Shown here: positions 56,736 to 64,000 of the stretch, one piece after another
How positions within the stretch are numbered: position 1 is the first letter of the stretch
Layout: each line of letters starts with the position of its first letter
Position numbers and translations under genes: made by a program
Assembly: GCA_046318595.1 (NCBI GenBank)
Contig: JBKCTV010000066.1
Coordinates: forward strand, 1-64,000
Length of the DNA: 64,000 bases
Origin: DAITMV01 sp046318595
Lineage (GTDB): Bacteria > Pseudomonadota > Gammaproteobacteria > Burkholderiales > Burkholderiaceae_B
Reading direction: 5' to 3'
The notes under the pieces: model-generated
Told to the model about the DNA's origin: nothing
Seen by the model: only the letters and a program-made list of their open reading frames with translations
Databases searched by the model: none

Positions 56736-57917
56736 TCAATGACGCTCGACCGCCAGCGCGACCCCCATACCGCCACCGATGCACAGCGCAGCCAAACCTT
56801 TTTTGGCGTCGCGTTTTTGCATTTCGTGCAACAGCGTCACGAGCACCCGGCAGCCCGACGCTCCGATCGGATGACCGAGTGCGATCGACCCGCCATTGAC
56901 GTTGACTTTACTCGTATCCCAGCCCATCTGGGTATTAACTGCACAAGCTTGGGATGCAAAGGCTTCGTTGATTTCCATCAGATCGAGATCGGCAACGCTC
57001 CAGCCGGCTTTTTCCAGACACAACCGTGAAGCTGGAACCGGGCCCATGCCCATGATTTGCGGGTCCAGACCGGCGCTGACGAAGGCTTTGATCCGCGCCA
57101 ACACGGGCAGCCCCAATTGCTTGGCTTTATCCGAGCTCATGACCATCACGGCCGCAGCGCCATCGTTGATACCGGACGCATTGGCCGCGGTGACCGTGCC
57201 GTCCTTGGTAAAAGCCGGCCGCAAATCAGCAATGCTCTCGGTCGTAGAACCGAACTTTGGAAACTCGTCGGTAGCGAACGATAGTGGATCGCCTTTGCGT
57301 TGCGGTATTTCCACGGGAACGATTTCGTCCTTGAACCGGCCGGCGGTGATCGCCGCCTCGGCTTTTTGTTGCGAGGCCACCGCCAGCTCATCCTGCGCAG
57401 CGCGCGACACATCGTACTGCTTGGCGACGTTCTCGGCCGTGATGCCCATGTGGTATTGATTGAATGCATCCCACAAGCCATCGACAATCATCGAGTCGAT
57501 CAGCTTGGCATCGCCCATGCGGAAACCATCGCGGCTGCCCAGCATGACGTGCGGTGAGGCGCTCATATTCTCCTGACCGCCGGCGATCACAATTTCGGCG
57601 TCGCCGCAGGCGACGGCCTGTGCCGCCAGCATGACCGCCTTCAGCCCCGACCCGCAGACTTTGTTGATCGTCATGGCCGGCACGGTCGCCGGCAAGCCGG
57701 CCTTGATCACCGACTGACGGGCCGGGTTTTGCCCCGACCCGGCGGTCAACACCTGACCGAGGATCACCTCGGATATCTGCTCGGACGAAACGCCAGTCTG
57801 GGCCAACAGGCCTTTGATGACGGTGGCGCCCAACTCGGGCGCCGGCACTTTGGCGAGCGAACCACCAAATTTACCGATGGCCGTTCTCAGCGCCGCAACG
57901 ATGACGACTTCACGCAT
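56736..57917 (-). CDS. phaA: Acetyl-CoA acetyltransferase (beta-ketothiolase)
   Basis: Condenses two acetyl-CoA to acetoacetyl-CoA, the first PHB step. 393 residues with the thiolase residues C88 (NKVCGSGLKAV), H349 (LGHPIGASGCR) and C379 (ALCIGGGMGVAL). AAGGGGA ribosome site. Starts 25 bases after the phaC stop. Confidence 0.96.
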   Translation of the reverse strand: MREVVIVAALRTAIGKFGGSLAKVPAPELGATVIKGLLAQTGVSSEQISEVILGQVLTAGSGQNPARQSVIKAGLPATVPAMTINKVCGSGLKAVMLAAQAVACGDAEIVIAGGQENMSASPHVMLGSRDGFRMGDAKLIDSMIVDGLWDAFNQYHMGITAENVAKQYDVSRAAQDELAVASQQKAEAAITAGRFKDEIVPVEIPQRKGDPLSFATDEFPKFGSTTESIADLRPAFTKDGTVTAANASGINDGAAAVMVMSSDKAKQLGLPVLARIKAFVSAGLDPQIMGMGPVPASRLCLEKAGWSVADLDLMEINEAFASQACAVNTQMGWDTSKVNVNGGSIALGHPIGASGCRVLVTLLHEMQKRDAKKGLAALCIGGGMGVALAVERH

Positions 57918-57942
57918 GGTTTATCCCCTTATGAAATAAGTT

Positions 57943-59688
57943 TCAAGATGCCCGGGTTTTGACGTAAGCCCCGGGAGCAGGTTCCAACGGTTCAAATGTG
58001 CTCGAGCCCGACACAGCGGGGGCTTTACGCTTCTTGCCGCTGTGTTTACCGAGCCAATCCGCCCAATGCCCCCACCAACTGCCAGAATGCTCCGTGGCAG
58101 CAGTCAGCCAGGGCTCGGGCTCGCCGGCAAAGGCTGGCCCGGTCCAAAAACTGCGTTTGTTGCGCGCCGCCGGGTTGACGACCCCCGCGATGTGGCCGCT
58201 CGCGCCCAGCACGAACTCGACTGGACCGCTCAGCAATTGCGCACTGCGGTACGCGCCCGCCCAAGGTACGATGTGATCTTCGCGCGCGGCCATCACATAC
58301 ACGGGAACGTCGATCCGCGACAGATCGACCGGCTCGCCGCACACCCGCACCTTCCCCGCTTGGCAAAGCTTATTTTCCAGATAAGTTTGCCGCAGGTACC
58401 AGCAGAACAGCGGGCCCGGCAGATTGGTGCTGTCGGCGTTCCAGTACAGCAGGTCGAAAGCAGTCGGCTTTTCGCCTTTCAAATAATGGCGCACGACGTA
58501 GTTCCAGATCAGGTCGTTGGGCCGCAGACTGGAAAATGCACTGGCCAGGTCCTTACCCGGCAGCAAACCTTTTTTACCAATCGTTTGCTCGCGCAGTCGC
58601 ACCTGCGCCTCGTCGATGAACACCCCCAGGGTACCGGCATCGGCAAAGTCCAGCAGCGTGGTCAAAAGCGTCAGGCTCTGCACAGGCTTTTGTCCCTGAG
58701 CGGCAAGATAAGCCAAAGCGGTGCACAGCAGGGTACCGCCGACGCAAAACCCCAGGGCATTGATTCGTTGCTGTTTGCTAACTGCCTGCACGACTTCGAT
58801 GGCTTTCAATACGCCATGCTCGACGTAATCGTCCCAGCTCAGGGCGCAGTTCACTTCGGTCGGATTGCGCCAGGAGACCATGAACACCGTGTGTCCCTGA
58901 GCCACGGCATAACCCACATAGGAATTGCTTGGCTGCAAATCGAGGATATAAAACTTGTTGATGAACGGCGGCACCATCAGCAGAGGGACAGAGGCCACCT
59001 GGGCAGTCGTAGGCTGGTATTGGATCAACTGAAAAACGTCGTTCTGAAAAATGACGTCGCCGGGGGATACCGCGACATTGCAACCGACTTCGAAGGCCGA
59101 CTCGTCGGTCTGCGAAATCCGCCCCTTGTGCAGATCGCCCAGCAAATTGCCGATGGCGCTGCCCAGGCTTTCGCCCCCGCTCGCCAGCATGGCTTGCTGA
59201 GCTTCGGGGTTGGTCGCGAGAAAGTTGGCGGGCGACATGGCGTCGATCCATTGCTGGACGACATACCGCAGCTTGGCGGTGGATTTCTCGTCGCCTTCTA
59301 GGCTGTCGAGCAGGCGCTGGGTGTAACGGCTGTTCAGTGCGTACAAGGCCGCGTTGTACTCGAAAACGCCCTTATCGTGCCAGGCCGCCGCCGCGAAGCG
59401 GCGATCGGCCTTGATCGCCTCATCGAGCAACACCGTGGGCCTGGCAGCGTCGTCACCCGGCGGCTGCCCGCTCATGCGCTGCATCGCACCGGCGAACATC
59501 TGGGCCGCTTCCTGCATATATTCGGCCTGCAAAGCGTTCAGGCGGTAGAAGTCCATCGACTGTATGGTGGTCTTCATCAAGGCACCGATGGATTCGAGCA
59601 TCGGCTGCATGACATTGACCGATGCCGCCGAAAAGGCGGTCGGAGAAAATTCGGACAAGGATTCGAAACCTGAGTTAGGCGTATTCAA
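57943..59688 (-). CDS. phaC: Class I polyhydroxyalkanoate synthase
   Basis: Polymerises hydroxyacyl-CoA at the granule surface. 581 residues (class I usual 560-600): PhaC N-terminal domain, alpha/beta-hydrolase core with the lipase-like box GFCVGGTLL (nucleophile C315), the aspartate in TLLDFADAGTLGVFID and the histidine in GASGHIAGVVNP. The first codon is TTG with AGGGAAA upstream; the next in-frame ATG (MQPMLESI, residue 29) would cut conserved N-terminal sequence. First gene of phaC-phaA-phaB-phaR(-rimO). The 136 bases upstream to hsdR carry a TAGAAT but no convincing -35. Confidence 0.96.
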   Translation of the reverse strand: MNTPNSGFESLSEFSPTAFSAASVNVMQPMLESIGALMKTTIQSMDFYRLNALQAEYMQEAAQMFAGAMQRMSGQPPGDDAARPTVLLDEAIKADRRFAAAAWHDKGVFEYNAALYALNSRYTQRLLDSLEGDEKSTAKLRYVVQQWIDAMSPANFLATNPEAQQAMLASGGESLGSAIGNLLGDLHKGRISQTDESAFEVGCNVAVSPGDVIFQNDVFQLIQYQPTTAQVASVPLLMVPPFINKFYILDLQPSNSYVGYAVAQGHTVFMVSWRNPTEVNCALSWDDYVEHGVLKAIEVVQAVSKQQRINALGFCVGGTLLCTALAYLAAQGQKPVQSLTLLTTLLDFADAGTLGVFIDEAQVRLREQTIGKKGLLPGKDLASAFSSLRPNDLIWNYVVRHYLKGEKPTAFDLLYWNADSTNLPGPLFCWYLRQTYLENKLCQAGKVRVCGEPVDLSRIDVPVYVMAAREDHIVPWAGAYRSAQLLSGPVEFVLGASGHIAGVVNPAARNKRSFWTGPAFAGEPEPWLTAATEHSGSWWGHWADWLGKHSGKKRKAPAVSGSSTFEPLEPAPGAYVKTRAS

Positions 59689-59824
59689 TGAGGGTTTCCC
59701 TGATCAATGGCCGGTCTATTCTAGCGCATCTTTACAAGCAGTCGGCCGAACAGCTCAAGGCCATGCAGCCACGCCTTGCGTGCGCTTAGGATGCGACGCG
59801 CCGCTGTAGGCTACTTCAGCACGG

Positions 59825-62800
59825 CTATGTAACCAAGCGGCGGCCCTTCTGTTGCGCATGAACTGCTTCGAAAATCTCCTTGGCCAGAAACGGAAGCACC
59901 GTGTGCTGGAAATCGCCGTCATCCATATACCGGGTGACGATCTTGTCGTTCTCGGCCATGCGCTGAATCATCAAGTCCTCGATCAGCTTTCGTACGCCCA
60001 ACTGGAACTTGTCGAGGGGGTTGACCATGGCGGTCTGGATGACCTGGCTGTTGCTGGTGGCGCGTTCCTTGATCTGGTCGAAAAACAGCCGGTCCTCATC
60101 GGTGAAGCTGGTGCCGAAGCGTTCGTTGAGCACCTGGATGATTTCCGACAGCGGTGCCTTTTCTTCCTTGGCTTTGGCGGTGCCGACATCGGTGGGGCTG
60201 TAGACGCCTTCCGGTTCGCCCACCTTCAATTCAATCGGCCCGCTGGAAACGCGCTGCAAGCGGTAGTACTGCAACTCTACGTCGTTGCCGATCTTGACCA
60301 CGGTGTTGTCACGGTCCAGCGGCAGGTGTGGCAGCAGAAAACGCCCGTAGCTGTAGAGCAGTTCAAGATCAGGGTCCGCGTAAGGCAGGATCTGGCTCAG
60401 AAAAGAGTACATCCGCACATAGCCGCCGAGCTTGTCGCGGAAGGTGGAGCGCACCTCGTCATCCTCGATCGCCTTGAACCTGTCCACCGCCGGCTGGAGG
60501 TGGCGCTGCATGTGGGCGTGGTCGGCGGGGTTCTGCCGCTCCGGCCGGCGGTAGAAAATGCGCGCAAATGCTTCGACCTCGCTCCAGTGATAAATTTGTA
60601 ACCGATCCAGCTCGTGCTTGATGCTGGGAAGCATGTCCGGGTTGGCTGATTCCTGCAGGCTGGTCGAGTCGAAGTAGGGTTTGAAGGCCGCGTAGATGTC
60701 CTCGGGTTTGTTGACGAAGTCCAATACGAAGGGCTCGTTCTTGCCGGCGATCTTGCGGTTCAGGCGCGACAGGGTCTGCACCGCCTGCACACCATCCAGC
60801 CGCTTGTCGACATACATGGCGCACAGCAGAGGCAGGTCAAAGCCAGTCTGGTATTTGTTGGCCACCAGCAGCACCTGGTAATCACTGGAGCCAAAGCGCT
60901 CGGGCAACTGGCTTTCGGGAATGGGTTTGCCGGTGACGGCATCCGGGTTCATGCCCGGCTCAGTGTACTCAAGGCCCGTATGCGGGTCCTTCACCGTACC
61001 GCTGAACGCCACCAGTGAGCGAATGTCAGCATAACCCTGTTCCTGAATGTAGCGCTCGAACGCCAGCTTGTAGCGCACCGCCTGAATCCGGCTGGCCGTG
61101 ACCACCATCGCCTTGCCGCGCCCGCCGAGCTGGTGCCGCACATGCTCGCGGAAGTGTTCAACCATCACCTCGGTCTTCTGCTCGATGTTGTGCGGGTGCA
61201 GTTCCTTGAACTTTGCCAGCGCCTTGGCACCTTTCTTCTTCGGGATGGCGGGGTCGTCCTCCACCGTTTTGACGAACTTGAACCAGGTGCTGTAAGTCGT
61301 GTAGTTGCGCAGCACATCGAGAATGAAGCCCTCTTCAATCGCTTGACGCATCGAATAGGTGTGGAAAGCTTCCGGCTTGCCACTACTGCCTTCACGCCCG
61401 AACAGCTCCAGGGTTTTGCCCTTGGGCGTGGCGGTGAAGGCAAAAAAGCTCAAGTTCTGCTGCTGGCCGCGTGAGGCCATGATCTGGTTGAGGCGGTCTT
61501 CCCAATCCGTTTCATCGTCGCCGTCGCCGCTTCGTGCGTTGGTGCCCAGGATGCTTTTGAGTTCACGGGCGGTCTCGCCGGTCTGGCTGGAATGCGCTTC
61601 GTCCACGACCACGGCGTAACGACGCGCGGCAATGGCCGCTTGCCAGGCTTTGGCCTGCGCTTTTTCCTCATCGCTGGCCTTGTCCTGATTCTCGGCACCG
61701 GCCGCGTGCAACAGGCCGCGCAACACGAAGGGAAATTTTTGCAAGGTGGTGATGACGATTTTGGTGCCGTCGATCAGGGCATCGGCCAGTTGCTTGGCGT
61801 CCTGGTCGATGGCTTTCACCACGCCCTGCGCGTGCTCGATTTGATAGATCGCATCCTGCAACTGGCGGTCCAGCACCTTGCGGTCGGTGATGACGATCAC
61901 GCAGTCGAATACCTTCTGATCCTGCGCGTTGTGCAGGCTGGCCAGCCGGTGCGACAGCCACGAGATGCTGTTGGTTTTGCCGCTGCCTGCCGAATGCTGA
62001 ATCAGGTAACCGTGGCCAGCGCTTTCGACCCGGGCGGCTGCCACCAGGGCACGCACCGCATCGAGCTGGTGATAACGCGGGAACACCATTTTTTCAGTGG
62101 TCACCAGCTTCTTGCCGCCCCGGCCATCATCTACCTTCTGCTCATCCTTTTCGATGAACAGGAAGTAGCCGAGGATGTCCAGGAAGCTGTCGCGGGCAAG
62201 CACTTCCTGCCAGAAATAGCCTGTTCGGTAGCCGCTGGCGTGCTGCGGGTTGCCCGAGCCACACTGAATCTGCCCCGGGTGACTGCCCCGATTGAAGGGC
62301 AGAAAGAAGGTTTTCTCCTTGGCCAGCTTTGTCGCCATCCACACCTCGTCCGGGTCAGCGGCAAAGTGCACCAGCGCGCGCTTTTTGAAATCGAACAACG
62401 GCGCACGCGGATCACGGTCGCTCTGGTACTGCTTGATGGCGTGCCGCCAGGTCTGGTGCGTGCCGGGGTTTTTCAGCTCGATGGTGGCCACCGGCAAGCC
62501 GTTCGCCGCCAGCACCATGTCGGTGGTGGACTGATCGCCGGGGTGGCACGGAACCTGCCGCGTTACGGTGAGCTGGTTTTGCGCATACAGTTCCAGCACG
62601 TCAGGCGACAGGGCATGCGCCGGTTTGAAGTAGGCCAGCCGCAACAACTTGCCGTAAAACTTGAAGCCGTGGCGCAGCACATGCAGGCTGCCCTTGATAT
62701 CCAACTCCTTGCCCAGCGCATCCAGCAACATCGGCTGCAGATTGGCTCCGTGCTGCGCGGCCATGTCCATCCACAGCTTGGGCTGGGTGGCTTCGATGAA

Positions 62801-62929
62801 AGCGAACACCCGGGCCGGGAACAGCGCCCGAGTCTTGTCCCACTCGGCATTGGTGCCGGGCAGCCAGCCGCCTTCGGTAAGCATCTGCTCCAGATAGGTC
62901 TCGAAGGCTTTTTCGGTGGTTCGGCTCAT
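59825..62929 (-). CDS. hsdR: Type I restriction endonuclease subunit R
   Basis: Motor and nuclease subunit of a type I restriction-modification complex. 1034 residues: N-terminal PD-(D/E)xK nuclease with D137, E151 and K153 (TDMVLAA, ATIELKNP), then superfamily 2 helicase motifs HSAGSGKTNS (Walker A), VVVDEAHSSQTG (DEAH), FFAFTATPKG and LSRLNRKIAGK, and a helical C-terminal domain. The ATG overlaps the preceding ATPase gene by ATGA. hsdM and hsdS are expected beyond the right edge, since the genes are transcribed leftwards. Confidence 0.94.
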   Translation of the reverse strand: MSRTTEKAFETYLEQMLTEGGWLPGTNAEWDKTRALFPARVFAFIEATQPKLWMDMAAQHGANLQPMLLDALGKELDIKGSLHVLRHGFKFYGKLLRLAYFKPAHALSPDVLELYAQNQLTVTRQVPCHPGDQSTTDMVLAANGLPVATIELKNPGTHQTWRHAIKQYQSDRDPRAPLFDFKKRALVHFAADPDEVWMATKLAKEKTFFLPFNRGSHPGQIQCGSGNPQHASGYRTGYFWQEVLARDSFLDILGYFLFIEKDEQKVDDGRGGKKLVTTEKMVFPRYHQLDAVRALVAAARVESAGHGYLIQHSAGSGKTNSISWLSHRLASLHNAQDQKVFDCVIVITDRKVLDRQLQDAIYQIEHAQGVVKAIDQDAKQLADALIDGTKIVITTLQKFPFVLRGLLHAAGAENQDKASDEEKAQAKAWQAAIAARRYAVVVDEAHSSQTGETARELKSILGTNARSGDGDDETDWEDRLNQIMASRGQQQNLSFFAFTATPKGKTLELFGREGSSGKPEAFHTYSMRQAIEEGFILDVLRNYTTYSTWFKFVKTVEDDPAIPKKKGAKALAKFKELHPHNIEQKTEVMVEHFREHVRHQLGGRGKAMVVTASRIQAVRYKLAFERYIQEQGYADIRSLVAFSGTVKDPHTGLEYTEPGMNPDAVTGKPIPESQLPERFGSSDYQVLLVANKYQTGFDLPLLCAMYVDKRLDGVQAVQTLSRLNRKIAGKNEPFVLDFVNKPEDIYAAFKPYFDSTSLQESANPDMLPSIKHELDRLQIYHWSEVEAFARIFYRRPERQNPADHAHMQRHLQPAVDRFKAIEDDEVRSTFRDKLGGYVRMYSFLSQILPYADPDLELLYSYGRFLLPHLPLDRDNTVVKIGNDVELQYYRLQRVSSGPIELKVGEPEGVYSPTDVGTAKAKEEKAPLSEIIQVLNERFGTSFTDEDRLFFDQIKERATSNSQVIQTAMVNPLDKFQLGVRKLIEDLMIQRMAENDKIVTRYMDDGDFQHTVLPFLAKEIFEAVHAQQKGRRLVT

Positions 62930-64000
62930 GCAAGCTCCTCAACCGCTTCCGGTGGAACAGAAGCTCTGAATAGATCAGCCAACAAATCGAGTTTTTCTGT
63001 CACTTCTGATGCAATAGCCTGTGGATTCACGCAACTCACCAGCCGATGCAACTCGCCTTTCTTTAGCAGCATTTGTCCGCTCAGTTGCTGAGCCAAACGG
63101 CGAAAAAACTCCTCAGCAAACACACTGAGCTTGCGCCGCTCGGTCTTGGCTTCCCACAATAGGCGAGCGACTTCGGTGGCTGCATTTTTCCAAGCCTGGA
63201 AATCCGCTTTCACGTCATCAAACACCTGCTCAAGAATTAGCTCATCTAACACGATTTCGATTTCCTGCCGAAACCCGCCAAACAGTTCCAAATCCTCGTA
63301 GTAGGAACAGGCATAAGCACGCAGAACATCGGGAGTAATGAAATAGTTTTCGGCCTCATAGCGTTTCCAGTAGCTGATTTTGAGCGAAGCGTCTGTATTG
63401 CTTTTACGATCCCGGCCATCGTTATCCAAAATAGCCAACCCCTTGAGCTGGGGCAATAAATTGCGCAATCCATTGAAATGCTGTTGCGGCGTAACGCCGA
63501 AACCGCCTTCAACCCTCTCCAACTCAGCATCAAGGTCTTGGTCGGGGTAGTTGTTCTGCACATAAAACGAATTGATACGCTCGTCCCACAACTCAACGAC
63601 AGGATGCGCAAGCCGTTCTGCCAAGGCACGCAGCATATCCACATCAGTGCCCCCCTCTACATACAACACATAACCGCGCTCGCGCGCTTTCACGTAATGC
63701 TCTGCGCCAAAGTGCTTGAGGCTATCGCGAATGTCCTTCTTCCTCGCCAGATCATCTGTTTTGCCATCGAGCAACAACGTCAGATTGTTATCCAGCGCCT
63801 CGTCCAGAATGACCTCGGAGTGCGTCACGATTACCACCTGTGAGCCGTTCTCGCTGGCAATGTCACGCAGAAGCACATAGACCTGCTTTTGACGCAGAAT
63901 TTCCAAGTGAGCATCGGGCTCATCTACCAGCAGCACACTCCCCTTATGAGAATACAAGTAGGCAAAAATCAGCAACATTTGCTGAAAACCCCGCCCGGAT
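62926..64000 (-). CDS. ABC-type ATPase with C-terminal TOPRIM (OLD-family-like), 5' part outside the window
   Basis: The visible 358 residues start at the ABC signature SGRGFQQ, before the first visible methionine, so the gene continues past the right edge. Then come Walker B SVLLVDEPDAHLE and the H-loop VIVTHSEV, followed by a TOPRIM-type domain with VLYVEGGTDVDML and ILDNDGRDRKS. This is the C-terminal part of an OLD-like endonuclease or a similar DNA-repair/defence ATPase. It is joined to hsdR by an ATGA overlap, so it belongs to the restriction operon. Which OLD class, and whether a partner helicase is present, cannot be seen. Confidence 0.85.
   Translation of the reverse strand, partial: SGRGFQQMLLIFAYLYSHKGSVLLVDEPDAHLEILRQKQVYVLLRDIASENGSQVVIVTHSEVILDEALDNNLTLLLDGKTDDLARKKDIRDSLKHFGAEHYVKARERGYVLYVEGGTDVDMLRALAERLAHPVVELWDERINSFYVQNNYPDQDLDAELERVEGGFGVTPQQHFNGLRNLLPQLKGLAILDNDGRDRKSNTDASLKISYWKRYEAENYFITPDVLRAYACSYYEDLELFGGFRQEIEIVLDELILEQVFDDVKADFQAWKNAATEVARLLWEAKTERRKLSVFAEEFFRRLAQQLSGQMLLKKGELHRLVSCVNPQAIASEVTEKLDLLADLFRASVPPEAVEELA

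Noticed and set aside
58042..59301. 419-codon frame opposite phaC
   Set aside because: Shadow of phaC; low-complexity composition and no motif.
61592..63091. 499-codon frame opposite hsdR
   Set aside because: Shadow of hsdR and the next gene; no family resemblance.

Overview
The window is a continuous stretch of chromosome from a G+C-rich betaproteobacterium. The lineage is inferred from gene content and order: recA-recX, the flavin/housekeeping run ribBX-ribH-nusB-thiL-pgpA, corC-lnt, orn beside an M48 peptidase and rsgA, rnhA-dnaQ beside gloB and a small methyltransferase, a fused PabBC, Coq7 (ubiquinone), and a class I polyhydroxyalkanoate (PHA) operon. The genus cannot be read from the window. 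Most of it is compact core genome with many 4-base ATGA or GTGA start/stop overlaps.

Layout. 1-1510: a hipBA toxin-antitoxin locus with a twin operator; HipA is cut off just before its catalytic loop by unrelated DNA at the left edge. 1509-5425: sucCD, recX and LexA-controlled recA. 5508-13198 (minus strand): miaB, corC, lnt, ribBX, ribH, nusB, thiL, pgpA. 13358-20124: coq7, an OsmC-like gene, rplM-rpsI, argC, orn, an M48 peptidase, rsgA, ribE. 20115-22510: a short bd-type quinol oxidase, cydAB.

22679-33421 is the accessory part. A Sec-exported RHS protein ends in an M23-fold domain that reads like the LECT2 branch of that fold, and the next gene encodes a small exported protein, its probable immunity partner. 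On the other strand lies a signalling operon: hybrid histidine kinase, FeeM/AHL-synthase-like acyltransferase, and a membrane GGDEF-EAL protein with a degenerate GGDEF motif. An AT-rich block runs from the tail of the RHS gene (about 25440) into the middle of the acyltransferase gene (about 30655), so both of its ends lie inside genes.

33551-47278: mgtE, a Na+/H+ antiporter-family protein and pabBC; an uncharacterised trio (glycosyltransferase-like, bactofilin-like, polytopic membrane protein); then patatin, dnaQ, rnhA, methyltransferase, gloB and a MltD-like transglycosylase. 47350-55244: a fused ispDF, mfd, serB, an RpfF-like crotonase (probable diffusible signal factor synthase) and rimO. 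55265-59688: phaC-phaA-phaB-phaR, which turns acetyl-CoA into polyhydroxybutyrate. 59825-64000: a type I restriction R subunit preceded by an ATPase-TOPRIM (OLD-like) gene that runs off the right edge.

No tRNA, rRNA or CRISPR array was seen. The features most worth follow-up are the RHS toxin/immunity cassette, the signalling operon with the separate RpfF-like enzyme, the glycosyltransferase-like/bactofilin-like trio, and the broken hipA.
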